Shown: positions 53,230-61,686, counted from the first letter of the stretch. The stretch: 64,000 nt of DNA from Inquilinus limosus (GCF_002195995.1 NZ_NHON01000025.1:1-64000), one strand, 5' to 3'. Numbers and translations: made by a program. The notes: generated from the sequence alone by a model not told the origin.

Positions 53230-53955
53230 ATGACGACATCGGACCTGGCCCCGGCCACACAGGCCCGGCTCCTGCTGCGCAGCCTGGACCGCGCGGCGCT
53301 GGCGACGCTGGACGCGGATGGCGGGCCCTACGCCTCGCTGGTGCTGGCGGCGACCGACCCGGCCGGGCAGCCGCTGCTGCTGGTCTCGCGGCTGGCGGAG
53401 CACACCGGCAACCTCGAGCGCGACTCCCGGGCCTCGCTGCTGTTCGACGGCACCGCCGGCTTCGACCAGCCGCTGACCGGGCCGCGCCTGACCGTCGCGG
53501 GCCGAGCCGAGCCGGCGGACGACCCGGGGCTGCGCGCCCGCTACCTGGCCCGGCACCCGGACGCGGCCGGCTATGCCGGCTTTCCGGATTTCAGCCTGTG
53601 GCGGGTGCGGGTCGAGCGCGGCCACATGGTCGCCGGCTTCGGCGCCATCCACCGCTTCGACGCCGAGGACCTGCTGATCGCCCCGCCGCCGGCTCTGGCC
53701 GCGGCCGAGGCCGGCATCATCGGCCACATGAACGACGATCATGCCGACGCCATCGACCTCTACGCCCAGGCGCTGCTGGGCCGCGCCGGCACCGGCTGGC
53801 GGATGACCGGGATCGACGCCGACGGCGCCGACCTCCGCCTCGGCGGCGCCGTCGCCCGGCTGGCCTTCGCCGCGCCGGTGACCGACGCCGAGACGGCGCG
53901 GAAGGAGCTGGTGCGCCTGGTCCGCCACGCCCGCGGCGGCGGGCTGGCGGATTGA
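53230..53955 (+). CDS. HugZ-like pyridoxamine-5'-phosphate-oxidase-fold protein
   Basis: A 241-residue protein with an N-terminal split-barrel flavin-like fold (about 10-150; LDRAALATLDADGGPYASLV, LLVSRLAEHTGNLERD) and a C-terminal DUF2470-type helical domain containing GHMNDDHADAIDLYAQ. This two-domain form is typical of HugZ/HutZ-like proteins, some of which degrade or bind haem. No haem-uptake gene is nearby, so a haem role is possible but not shown. The ATG at 53230 is used because the longer frame has no matching N-terminus. It is divergent from chvI. Confidence 0.85.
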   Translation: MTTSDLAPATQARLLLRSLDRAALATLDADGGPYASLVLAATDPAGQPLLLVSRLAEHTGNLERDSRASLLFDGTAGFDQPLTGPRLTVAGRAEPADDPGLRARYLARHPDAAGYAGFPDFSLWRVRVERGHMVAGFGAIHRFDAEDLLIAPPPALAAAEAGIIGHMNDDHADAIDLYAQALLGRAGTGWRMTGIDADGADLRLGGAVARLAFAAPVTDAETARKELVRLVRHARGGGLAD

Positions 53956-53982
53956 GCGCGATACCTCCGAAAGCACAAACGC

Positions 53983-54120
53983 GTTGCCTCTCCCGCCGGA
54001 CGCGGGAGAGGTCGGGCGCCCGTAGGGCGACCGGGTGAGGGCTGGCCCAGGCCTCGACAAACTCCCCTCACCCGGAGCCGCTTCGCGTCTCCGACCTCTC
54101 CCGCAAGCGGGAGAGGCAAC
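53983..54120. repeat. Dispersed intergenic repeat, type D copy 2
   Basis: A 138-nt element from GTTGCCTCTCCCGCC to GCGGGAGAGGCAAC with GACCGGGTGAGGGCTGGCC and CCCCTCACCCGGAGCCGC inside. It is a near match to 25983-26112, but its outer ends are more fully palindromic. It lies in the convergent gap between the HugZ-like gene and pip. Confidence 0.88.
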
Positions 54121-54135
54121 GCGCTAGCACGGCCT

Positions 54136-55086
54136 CTATCCCACCGCCTTCAGCCGCTCCATGGTCTCGACCAGGGCGGTGCGGATGCCGGGCTCCATCG
54201 CCGAATGGCCGGCATCCGGCACCACGACATAGGCCGCCTCCGGCCAGGCGCGGTGCAGCTCGTCCGCCGTGGTGATCGGGCAGACCGTGTCGTAGCGGCC
54301 CTGCACGATCGTCGCCGGGATATGGCGGATGCGGTCGACCTGCCGCAGCAGCCGGTCCGGCGGGGTGAACAGGTTGTTCAGGAAGTAATGCGCCTCGATC
54401 CGGGCCAGGCCCAGCGCATGCGCGTCCTCCCCCGCCGAGGCCACGATCTCCGGGTTCGGCAGCAGGGTGGAGCAGGAGCCCTCATAGATGCTCCAGGCCC
54501 GCGCCGCCGGCAGGTGCACCGCCGGGTCGGGGTCGGTCAGGCGGCGATGATAGGCGCGGGTCAGGTCGCTGCGCTCGGCCGGCGGCAGGAACTCGACGAA
54601 GCTGCGATGCGCCTCCGGGAAGAAGGTGCCCATGCCGTGGAAGAACCAGTCGATCTCCGTCGGCCGCATCAGGAAGATGCCGCGCAGGGTCAGCGACCGG
54701 CAGCGCTGCGGATGCGCCTCGGCATAGGCGAGGGCGAGGGTCGAGCCCCAGGAGCCGCCGAAGACGTGCCAGCGCTCGATGCCCAGCATCCGGCGCAGCT
54801 GCTCCATGTCCCCGACCAGGTGCTCGGTGGTGTTCTGCCGGGTCTCGCCCAGCGGCCGCGACCGGCCGGCGCCGCGCTGGTCGAAGATGATGATGCGGTA
54901 GAAGCCGGGGTCGAAGAAGCGGCGATGGGTGGGCGAGGCGCCGGCGCCCGGCCCGCCATGCAGGAACACCACCGGCACGCCGTCCGGCTTGCCGCATTGC
55001 TCCCAGTAGATGCTGTGCAGGTCGTCGACCGGCAGCAGGCCGGTGGCGAAGGGCTCGATGGTCGGGAAGATCAGGTCGCGCGGCAT
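54136..55086 (-). CDS. pip: Proline iminopeptidase
   Basis: A 316-residue alpha/beta hydrolase of the S33 family that removes N-terminal proline from peptides. The oxyanion motif VVFLHGGPGAG and the nucleophile elbow HVFGGSWGSTLALAYAEAHP (catalytic Ser about 112) are diagnostic, with the catalytic Asp in IVQGRYDTVCP and His in VPDAGHSAME. Length matches bacterial Pip. Together with the two P1 peptidases, it suggests use of peptides as nutrients. It is convergent with the HugZ-like gene and divergent from the SNase-like gene. Confidence 0.94.
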   Translation of the reverse strand: MPRDLIFPTIEPFATGLLPVDDLHSIYWEQCGKPDGVPVVFLHGGPGAGASPTHRRFFDPGFYRIIIFDQRGAGRSRPLGETRQNTTEHLVGDMEQLRRMLGIERWHVFGGSWGSTLALAYAEAHPQRCRSLTLRGIFLMRPTEIDWFFHGMGTFFPEAHRSFVEFLPPAERSDLTRAYHRRLTDPDPAVHLPAARAWSIYEGSCSTLLPNPEIVASAGEDAHALGLARIEAHYFLNNLFTPPDRLLRQVDRIRHIPATIVQGRYDTVCPITTADELHRAWPEAAYVVVPDAGHSAMEPGIRTALVETMERLKAVG

Positions 55087-55208
55087 GGGTCTCGCTGTCG
55101 GGCTGAGTCTCGAATCTCACTCTACGGCGTCGCCGGCGCATTGCAAAAAGCCGATCGAGGCGAGGCTCTGCGGTGCGAGACCGCAGTCACCTGTCCTATG
55201 CTGCCGGG

Positions 55209-55958
55209 ATGCGCCGCACCCTGCTTCTCCTGCTCCTGCTCTGCACCGCCGGCGGCGCCGGGGCCCAGCCGTCGGACGGGCTCGACTACGACCCGCCGAT
55301 GGCGGTCGTCGCCGTGCTGGACGGCCGCACCCTGGCCCTCGCCGACGGCACGGTGGTGCGGCTCAGCGCACTCGACATCCCCGCCGGCAGATGGCGCGAC
55401 ATCGCCAGGTCGGTCCTCGCCGGCCTCGTCCAGGGCCGTTCGGTCCGGCCGGCCTGGCTGGTGCCGCCGGACCGGTACGGCCGGGCGCCGGCGCAGCTGC
55501 AGCGCGACGACGGCCTGTGGATCGAGGAGGAGATGCTGGCCCGGGGCCTGGCGCGGGTCGACGCCGGCGGCGAGGACCCGGCCCCGGCCCTGGTCTCGCT
55601 GCTGGTGACGGAAGCCGAGGCCCGCGCCGCCGGCCGGGGGCTGTGGGGCGATCCCGCTTTGGCGGTGCGCCCAGCCGACACGCTCGGCCGCGGCGACCTC
55701 GACCGCTTCCAGATCGTCGAGGGCCAGGTGCTGCAGGCGGCGCTGCTGCGCGGCCGCGCCTACCTCAATTTCGGCACCGATCGACGCCAGGATTTCACCG
55801 TGACGGCGGGGCCGGAGGTTACCGGCGGGTCGCCGACGGCGGAGCAGGATCTTGTGGCCCTGCAGGGCCGGCGGGTCCGGGTGCGCGGCTGGCTCGACTG
55901 GTCGGGCGGGCCGCATATCGCCCTGACGCGCATGGAGCAGATCGAGAGGCTTGATTGA
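55209..55958 (+). CDS. Exported SNase-like (TNase) domain protein
   Basis: A 249-residue protein with a signal peptide (about 1-21, LLLLLLLCTAGGAGA; a Cys at about 11 could suggest a lipoprotein, though the context does not clearly match a lipobox). The mature part resembles a thermonuclease barrel: VVAVLDGRTLALADGTVVRLSAL, then RWRDIARSVLAGLVQG and an AEARAAGRGLWGDP end. Canonical SNase catalytic Arg/Asp/Arg are not all obvious, so activity is uncertain. The M48 peptidase gene starts 2 nt after the stop, indicating co-transcription. Confidence 0.7.
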   Translation: MRRTLLLLLLLCTAGGAGAQPSDGLDYDPPMAVVAVLDGRTLALADGTVVRLSALDIPAGRWRDIARSVLAGLVQGRSVRPAWLVPPDRYGRAPAQLQRDDGLWIEEEMLARGLARVDAGGEDPAPALVSLLVTEAEARAAGRGLWGDPALAVRPADTLGRGDLDRFQIVEGQVLQAALLRGRAYLNFGTDRRQDFTVTAGPEVTGGSPTAEQDLVALQGRRVRVRGWLDWSGGPHIALTRMEQIERLD

Positions 55959-55960
55959 AG

Positions 55961-57289
55961 ATGACGCCGTCCCGCCGCCACCTGCTGCTCGGTCTCGCCG
56001 CCCTGCCGCTGCTGCCGCGCCCGACCCTGGCCGACACGGCGGAGGCCCGGGCGATCCGGGCCACCTTCGGCGGCCCCTATGACGCGCCGGCACTGCGCGG
56101 CCATGTCGGCCGCATCGCCCAGCGGGTGGCCGATGCCGAGACCGGCGGCCGCCTCAAGGTGGCGGTCGAGCTGCTGGATTCCGACCAGGTCAACGCCGCC
56201 GCCCTGCCGGACGGGCGGCTGCTGGTCAATCGCGGCCTGCTGGCCCTGGCCCGCAGCGAGGCCGAGCTGGCCTTCGTGCTGGCGCATGAGATCGGCCATG
56301 TCGTCGCCGGCCATGCCAGGCAGGGGGAGGCGCGGCCGCCGGTCGACCCGGCCATCGCCGGCATGGCCGAGGTCCAGGCCGAGGCCGCGTTCAACCGCGG
56401 GCAGGAGCGCGAGGCCGACCGGATCGGCCTCGACGCCCTGGCCCGGGCCGGCTTCGACCCCGGCGCGGCCCTGTCCTTCCTGGCCCGGTTCGGCGCCGCC
56501 CAGGGCCTCGCCGCCTCCCTGTCCGGCCGGCCGGAGCCGGCTGCGATCGGCGACCACCCGGAGGTGGCGGAGCGGATCGCCGCGGCCCGGGCCCAGATCG
56601 CGGGCCTGCCGGCGGGCGAAGCGGGGGAGGCGGCGTGGCTTGACGCCGTCGACGGCCTGCCCTGGGGCGAGGGCGCGGGCCAGATCCCGATCCGAGGCCA
56701 GGCCGTGATCGACCCCGTGGCCGGCTTCCGCTGGGACGCGCCGCCGGGCGTGGCGCTGCTGCGCCAGCGCCAGCGGCTGATGGGGCTTGGGCCGGAGGAT
56801 TCGGTGATCCTGTTCGACCACCTGTCGCAGCCCCGCGCCCTGCCGGCCCGGCTGTTCCTGGAGCGGGTGTGGGGCCGGCGGGCGGGCGGGGTACAGGCCG
56901 TCGGCGAGGGCGATCTCGGCGGCTTCCACGCCGCCTGGGGCGTGGCCGGCATCGCGGTCGGGGCCGAGCGCTGGGAGGCGCTGCTGGTGGCGATCGAGAC
57001 CACGCCGGAGCGGCGCGAGCGCTTCACCGTCCTGACCCGGGCCGGCAGCCCGGCCGCCGCCCCGATGCGCGGCGCGGTCGAGGGCTTCCGCCGGATCGGC
57101 GCGGCCGAGGCCGCCGCGGTGCGCCCGCGCCGCCTCGCCGTCGTCGAGGTCCGGCCAGGCGACGGCGTGGCCGATCTCGCCGGGCGGATGCGGGTGGAGG
57201 CGGCGGAGGCCTGGTTCCGGCTGCTCAACGACGTGCCGGGCGACGCGCAGCCGGCGGCAGGGACCAGGGTCAAGCTGATCGTGGAGTGA
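55961..57289 (+). CDS. Secreted M48-family zinc metallopeptidase
   Basis: A 442-residue exported peptidase of the YggG/BepA type. The N-terminus is twin-arginine-like or Sec (PSRRHLLLGLAALPLLPRP). The zinc site is HEIGHVVAGHA (about 110), with a further Glu expected in QEREADRIGLDALARAG, a second M48 signature. The C-terminal region (about 395-442; VEVRPGDGVADLAGRMRVE) resembles a LysM-type fold. These proteins degrade misassembled outer-membrane or periplasmic proteins. It directly follows the SNase-like gene by 2 nt. Residue positions are approximate. Confidence 0.88.
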   Translation: MTPSRRHLLLGLAALPLLPRPTLADTAEARAIRATFGGPYDAPALRGHVGRIAQRVADAETGGRLKVAVELLDSDQVNAAALPDGRLLVNRGLLALARSEAELAFVLAHEIGHVVAGHARQGEARPPVDPAIAGMAEVQAEAAFNRGQEREADRIGLDALARAGFDPGAALSFLARFGAAQGLAASLSGRPEPAAIGDHPEVAERIAAARAQIAGLPAGEAGEAAWLDAVDGLPWGEGAGQIPIRGQAVIDPVAGFRWDAPPGVALLRQRQRLMGLGPEDSVILFDHLSQPRALPARLFLERVWGRRAGGVQAVGEGDLGGFHAAWGVAGIAVGAERWEALLVAIETTPERRERFTVLTRAGSPAAAPMRGAVEGFRRIGAAEAAAVRPRRLAVVEVRPGDGVADLAGRMRVEAAEAWFRLLNDVPGDAQPAAGTRVKLIVE

Positions 57290-57321
57290 AAAAAAGGGGG
57301 CCTTAGATCGACTCTTCGATC

Positions 57322-57410
57322 GTCATGGCGAGGAGCGCAGCGACGTGGCCATCCAGGGGCCGGTGCGCGCGGCCCCTGGATGGCCACGCCCCTTCGGGGC
57401 TCGCCATGAC
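57322..57410. repeat. Dispersed palindromic intergenic repeat, type C copy 3
   Basis: Begins GTCATGGCGAGGAGCGCAGC and ends GGGGCTCGCCATGAC, with GTGGCCATCCAGGGGCC opposite GGCCCCTGGATGGCCAC. It is the mirror arrangement of 21372-21460: the GAGCGCAGC arm and the CCTTCGGGG arm are swapped. It lies in the convergent gap between the M48 and rpoH genes. Confidence 0.88.
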
Positions 57411-57434
57411 GAGTCGTTTTGAAAGGGAATCGGG

Positions 57435-58322
57435 CTACTCCTCCAGGAACAGCTCCTCCGGCCGGCTGACATGCTGGGAGATCGAGGCGCGCAACTTGGT
57501 CAGCGCCCGGTGCTCCAGCTGGCGCACCCGCTCCTTGCTGACGCCGAGCTGGCGGCCCAGCTCCTCCAGCGTCGCGCCGCTGTCGCGCAGCCGGCGCTGG
57601 CGGATGATGGTCTGCTCGCGCGGGCTCAGCGCGCCGATCGCCTCGGCCAGCCAGCGCGACCGGGTGACGTTGTCGCGCAGGCCGATCACCACCTCCTCGG
57701 GCGAGGGGCGGGTGTCGGCCAGGAGGCCCTGCCAGTCATCCTCGCCTTCCTCGGAGATCGGGGCGTTCAGCGACTGGTCGGACGCGGACAGGCGCATCTC
57801 CATCGCCTCGACATCGGCGACGTCGACCCGCAGCTCGCCGGCGATCCAGGCGCGGCCGGCCTGGGTCATGCCGGGCTGGCCGGTGGTGCCCTCGATCTTG
57901 GCGCGCAGCCGCCGCAGGTTGAAGAACAGCGATTTCTGCGCCGCCGTCGTGCCGGTGCGCACGATCGACCAGTTGCGCAGCACGTAGTCCTGCATGGCCG
58001 AGCGGATCCACCAGGCGGCATAGGTCGAGAAGCGGACCTCGCGGTCGTGCTCGAATCGCGCGGCGGCCTGCATCAGCCCGACATTGCCCTCCTGCACCAG
58101 GTCGCCGACCGGCAGGCCGTAGTTGCGGAAGCGCGAGGCGGTGGCGATCACCAGCCTGGTATAGGCCCGGACCAGGGAATGCAGCGCCGGCTCGTCATGG
58201 TCCTGGCGCCAGCGCCGGGCCAGCTCGAACTCCGCCTCGCGCGACAGCAAGGGCTCGCTCATCGACGCCTTGATGAACTTCAGGTTGGCGCGCTGGGTCT
58301 CGGGATCGTCGAGATGCGGCAT
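57435..58322 (-). CDS. rpoH: RNA polymerase heat-shock sigma factor RpoH (sigma-32)
   Basis: A 295-residue sigma-70 family protein. Region 2 has LVQEGNVGLMQAAARFEHDR and RFSTYAAWWIRSAMQDYVL (about 98-116), and the RpoH box QKSLFFNLRRLR is intact. Region 4 ends with VSKERVRQLEHRALTKLR, the -35 recognition helix. The missing region 1 and the RpoH box separate it from housekeeping sigma factors. It directs heat-shock gene expression. It stands alone on this strand between a type C repeat and the second RTX gene; alphaproteobacteria often have more than one rpoH. Confidence 0.94.
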   Translation of the reverse strand: MPHLDDPETQRANLKFIKASMSEPLLSREAEFELARRWRQDHDEPALHSLVRAYTRLVIATASRFRNYGLPVGDLVQEGNVGLMQAAARFEHDREVRFSTYAAWWIRSAMQDYVLRNWSIVRTGTTAAQKSLFFNLRRLRAKIEGTTGQPGMTQAGRAWIAGELRVDVADVEAMEMRLSASDQSLNAPISEEGEDDWQGLLADTRPSPEEVVIGLRDNVTRSRWLAEAIGALSPREQTIIRQRRLRDSGATLEELGRQLGVSKERVRQLEHRALTKLRASISQHVSRPEELFLEE

Positions 58323-58490
58323 GGACGCCCCCTCTTCGGCCGAACGGCGCCGCGGATCCGTCCCGCGACCTGCTAGACGAACACCCTCCCGCGCGGCGAC
58401 GTTCCCTCGCCGGGTGGGAGCTTGTCCCTTTGTCCAACAGTTCGCCGGAACGGGGCGGTTCGTTACGTCCCGATGAGGTCCCGGGCGCGG

Positions 58491-60521
58491 CTACAGCACG
58501 AAGTCCCCGGCGACGAGGGTGACCGTGCCGGTCAGGTGAATCTCGAAGTCCGAGACGCCGTCACCGTCAATGTCGCCGGCGATGGTGGTGACGCCGCCGG
58601 ATTGGGCGAAGCGCAGCTCGCCGGCGTGGTCGGTGTAGGGGCCGGTGCCGATGAAGCTGAAGGCCTGGTCGCCATCCGTGCCGGTGTCGGCATCGATGGC
58701 CGAGAGGTCGATGCGATCGCCCTGGGCGTGGCTGAAATCGGTGATCCGGTCCGTCCAGGCCCCGGCCGGGCTGTCCGAGACAGTGTTGTAGACGAAACGA
58801 TCAGCTCCGGCGCCTCCGGTCAGCGTGTCCCGGCTTCCGGCGCCGATGAGCACATCGTTGCCGTTCCAGCCCTGCAGCACGTTGACGTCGGCGTTCCCCG
58901 TCAGGCTGTCGTCGCCCTGGCTGCCGGACAGGTTGTCCACCAGGACGAAGGTGTCCCCGGCGGCATATCCGCCAGTGGCGCTGTTGGTGGCCAGGTTGAC
59001 CGTGACCCCGATGTTGCTGTCGAAATAGGTCACGAGATCGAAGCCGACGCCGCCGTCCAGGCGGTCGGCGCCGGCGCCGCCGCGGAGTATGTCGTCGCCT
59101 CCAGCACCAGTGAGCACATCGTCGCCTTTCCAGCCCTGCAGCAGATTGGCGCCGTCGTCCCCGACCAGGGTATCATTGCCCTGGCTGCCGGACAGGTTCT
59201 CCACCGAAAAGAAGGTGTCGCCAGCGGCATCGCCGCCGGTGGCGCTATTGGTGGCCAGGTTGACCGTGACTCCGATGTTGCTGTCGAAGTAGCTCGCGAG
59301 GTCAAGGCTGAAGAAGCCGACGCCGCCGTCCAGGCGGTCGGCGCCGGCGCCGCCGCGGAGCACATCGTCGCCGAGACCACCGAACAGCGAATCGTCCCCG
59401 GCCAGGCCGGCGAGGGTGTCGTTGCCCTCATTGCCGACCAGCACATTGGCCACGGCGGAGCCCGTCAGGGTGTCCGCGCCGCTGGAGCCGTTGATGTTCT
59501 CGAAGTCGGCGGAGATCACGTCGCCCTGGGCCTCGCCGCCGGACACGGCCAGCGTGGTCAGGTTCACCGTCAGGGCGGACGCGCCGACATAGTCGAGGGT
59601 GTCGATGCCCGCGCCGCCGGCGAGATGATCCGCGCCATCGCCGCCACGGAGGAGATCGTTGCCGTCGCCCCCGTTCAGTGTGTCGTTGCCGGCATTTCCG
59701 TACATCCGGTCAATCCCGTCGCGACCGGACAGAACATTGCTCTGGTCGTTTCCGATGAGTTCGTCGTTGCCATTCGTGCCGTAGAGATTCTCGATTCCGA
59801 TGAGATAGTCATCATTGAAACCGGGACCCGACCCGTCACTATTGGCGAGGACGCCCCTGACGTTGGTGCCAAGGCCGTAATCCACGGTGTCGATGCCGGC
59901 CCCGCCGATGACGAGGTCCAGGCCCTCGCCGAGGAACAGCAGGTCGTCACCGTCGCCGCCGATCAGGACATCGTCGCCCGAGCCTCCCAACAGGGTGTCG
60001 TCGCCGGACCCGCCTTCCAGCCGGCTGTTCTCGGCGCCTGCGGACAGAACGTCGTTGAACTGCGTGCCGACCACCTCCTCGATGTTGAGCAGGACGTCGC
60101 CCTCGGCGTCGCCGCCGCTCCCCATATGGGTCGACAGGGAGACCGTGACGCCCGCGTAGCCTCCGTAGATCACCCGGTCGATCCCGGCGCCGCCATCGAG
60201 GGTGTCCGCTCCCACCCCGCCGAAGAGCAGGTCGTTGCCGTCCTCGCCGAAGAGCAGGTCATTGCCGGTGAAGCCGTACAGGCTGTCACCGCCGAGGCCG
60301 CCATGAAGCTCGTCGTCGCCGCCCGGGAAGCTGAGGCCGGTATCCCCGCGGACCAAGTCCGCTCCGCCGCCGGCGAAGACCAGGTCGTTGCCGTCGAGAC
60401 CGTCGATTTCGTCGTCCCCGTCGGTCGCGAGCGGGATGTCTTTATAGCCCGGCGGCACGACGGTCGAATCGCCGGCGACATGGATTACGTCGTTGGAATC
60501 GGTTCCCACAATATCGGCCAT
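58491..60521 (-). CDS. RTX calcium-binding repeat protein 2
   Basis: A 676-residue exported protein built of RTX blocks (GGxGxDxLx), for example GGAGADRLDGGVGF, LFGEDGNDLLFGGVGADTLD and GGGGADLVRGD. It starts directly with MADIVGTDSNDVIHVAGDST and lacks a signal peptide. The middle part includes a tandem duplication of 88 residues. The last about 85 residues (DFSHAQGDRIDLSAIDAD onward to TLVAGDFVL) are nearly the same as RTX protein 1 and likely mediate type I secretion. The ATG at 60521 has a GAGGGGGG ribosome site. No enzymatic domain is visible. No secretion genes are in the window. Confidence 0.9.
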   Translation of the reverse strand: MADIVGTDSNDVIHVAGDSTVVPPGYKDIPLATDGDDEIDGLDGNDLVFAGGGADLVRGDTGLSFPGGDDELHGGLGGDSLYGFTGNDLLFGEDGNDLLFGGVGADTLDGGAGIDRVIYGGYAGVTVSLSTHMGSGGDAEGDVLLNIEEVVGTQFNDVLSAGAENSRLEGGSGDDTLLGGSGDDVLIGGDGDDLLFLGEGLDLVIGGAGIDTVDYGLGTNVRGVLANSDGSGPGFNDDYLIGIENLYGTNGNDELIGNDQSNVLSGRDGIDRMYGNAGNDTLNGGDGNDLLRGGDGADHLAGGAGIDTLDYVGASALTVNLTTLAVSGGEAQGDVISADFENINGSSGADTLTGSAVANVLVGNEGNDTLAGLAGDDSLFGGLGDDVLRGGAGADRLDGGVGFFSLDLASYFDSNIGVTVNLATNSATGGDAAGDTFFSVENLSGSQGNDTLVGDDGANLLQGWKGDDVLTGAGGDDILRGGAGADRLDGGVGFDLVTYFDSNIGVTVNLATNSATGGYAAGDTFVLVDNLSGSQGDDSLTGNADVNVLQGWNGNDVLIGAGSRDTLTGGAGADRFVYNTVSDSPAGAWTDRITDFSHAQGDRIDLSAIDADTGTDGDQAFSFIGTGPYTDHAGELRFAQSGGVTTIAGDIDGDGVSDFEIHLTGTVTLVAGDFVL
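58847..59383. repeat. Tandem 264-bp duplication within RTX protein 2
   Basis: Matching DNA blocks are exactly 264 bp apart, for example CCAGCCCTGCAGCA at 58866 and 59130, and GTGGCCAGGTTGACCGTGAC at 58987 and 59251. The protein modules share SNIGVTVNLATNSATGG and LSGSQG. The unit at higher coordinates carries a 9-nt insertion (CTGAAGAAG). The unit boundaries are approximate. Confidence 0.8.
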
Positions 60522-60680
60522 AATGCCCCCCTCGATCAATTCGGACGGCGGCACGGTGGCCGCGTCGCAGACGACCGTCCCGACGTCCCGGGAAACCGAT
60601 GCTAGGGCAGGGGGAAGCCGCCGGGCGACGCGTCCAAACGGAGCGCCTCCGAATGGACGAGAGAGGCGGAGATGCCGGAA

Positions 60681-61499
60681 TCAGGCCTCGACGATCTCGG
60701 CCAGGGTGCCGTCGGGCTCGAACAGGCCGCAGGCCAGGCGGCCGCCGCGGCCGCAGCCGGAATCGAGCGTCACCGCCAGCCCCTCCAGCTGCAGCCCGCC
60801 GCCGGCCGGGTCGTGGCCGCGGATCAGGCGGCGGAAGCCGGCATAGGGCTCGGCCAGCCCGGCGAAGCCGGCATGGGACCACCAGAAGGCATCGCCCTGC
60901 GCCGCCAGCGGCCGGCTGGGGTCGAGGCCGGCGCTGACGAACAGGATGCCGTCATCCCCGGCGAGGCGCGGCTCGGTAAAGGCGGCCCGGCGCAGCGCGG
61001 CGTACAGCGCGTTGTGGCCGGGCGCGGCGCGCATCGCCTCGCGCAGCGCGTTGGTCCAGCGGGTCAGGCGCACGGCGCCCTCGCGCGCCGCCGCCATGCC
61101 CTCCTCGGGCCGGCCGCCATAGGCGCGCAGCGTGCCCTCGACCCCCTGGGCCAGCATCCAGCGCAGCACGTCCTGCGGGTTCGGGGCGAATTGCAGCTGC
61201 AGCATCTTCTGCCACATCTCCTCCTGCGCCCCGCGCAGGAAGACGACGTCCTCGGCCAGCACGAAGGGGCGGGCGATCAGGGCCCGCCGCATCGACAGCA
61301 CCTCGTCGACCAGCGCGTGCAGCCGGTCGGTGCGGCCGATCAGGTTGCCGAGATAGACCAGCCGGTCGCCGGGCTGGAACCGGGCGGCGACATGGTCGTG
61401 CAGCACGGCCAGGCGGCCGGCGTCGCCATGCACGGCGCCCACGGCCCAGATCCGCCTCGGGCGGCCGAGCTGGGCGAATTTCTCGGAATCGGGTGTCAC
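60681..61499 (-). CDS. Metallophosphoesterase-fold protein with lost metal ligands
   Basis: A 272-residue protein with the layout of a PPP-type (calcineurin-like) phosphoesterase. The three motifs are visible but altered. The GDxHG motif reads GAVHG (21-25, Asp to Ala), the GDxxDRG motif reads GNLIGRT (51-57, Asp to Asn and Asp to Gly), and the GNHE motif reads GAQEE (90-94, Asn to Ala, His to Gln). The later His-containing RGHDPAGGG and DSGCGRGGRL regions are kept. It is therefore probably a non-catalytic binding protein. It is separated from RTX protein 2 by 159 nt and from carD by about 310 nt. Confidence 0.82.
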   Translation of the reverse strand: MTPDSEKFAQLGRPRRIWAVGAVHGDAGRLAVLHDHVAARFQPGDRLVYLGNLIGRTDRLHALVDEVLSMRRALIARPFVLAEDVVFLRGAQEEMWQKMLQLQFAPNPQDVLRWMLAQGVEGTLRAYGGRPEEGMAAAREGAVRLTRWTNALREAMRAAPGHNALYAALRRAAFTEPRLAGDDGILFVSAGLDPSRPLAAQGDAFWWSHAGFAGLAEPYAGFRRLIRGHDPAGGGLQLEGLAVTLDSGCGRGGRLACGLFEPDGTLAEIVEA

Positions 61500-61600
61500 G
61501 GGGAGATGGGGAGATCGGTCATCTGCGGCGACAGTTTAGCGGCTCGCCCCGGTGAAACCAGCCCCTTTGTACGGGAGAGCTGGGCCTTGGCCTCAGAGCC

Positions 61601-61686
61601 GTCATTGCGAGGAGGCGAAGCCGACGAAGCAATCCAGGGGCCGGTGCGCACCGGCCCCTGGATTGCTTCGCTGCGCTCGCAATGAC
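61601..61686. repeat. Dispersed palindromic intergenic repeat, type B copy 3
   Basis: Starts GTCATTGCGAGGAGGCGAAG and ends GCTCGCAATGAC with AAGCAATCCAGGGGCC opposite GGCCCCTGGATTGCTT. It is the mirror of 20252-20336, which has the GGCGAAG arm on the right. It lies in the 309-nt gap between the phosphoesterase-fold gene and carD, with the terminator hairpin at 61716. Confidence 0.88.

Noticed and set aside
58491-60521. Repeated short DNA units considered as a CRISPR array
   Set aside because: The units are coding RTX nonapeptides of varying length, without constant repeats and unique spacers of uniform size.
58422-60605. A 727-codon + strand frame opposite RTX protein 2
   Set aside because: Its periodic translation merely mirrors the calcium-repeat DNA on the other strand.
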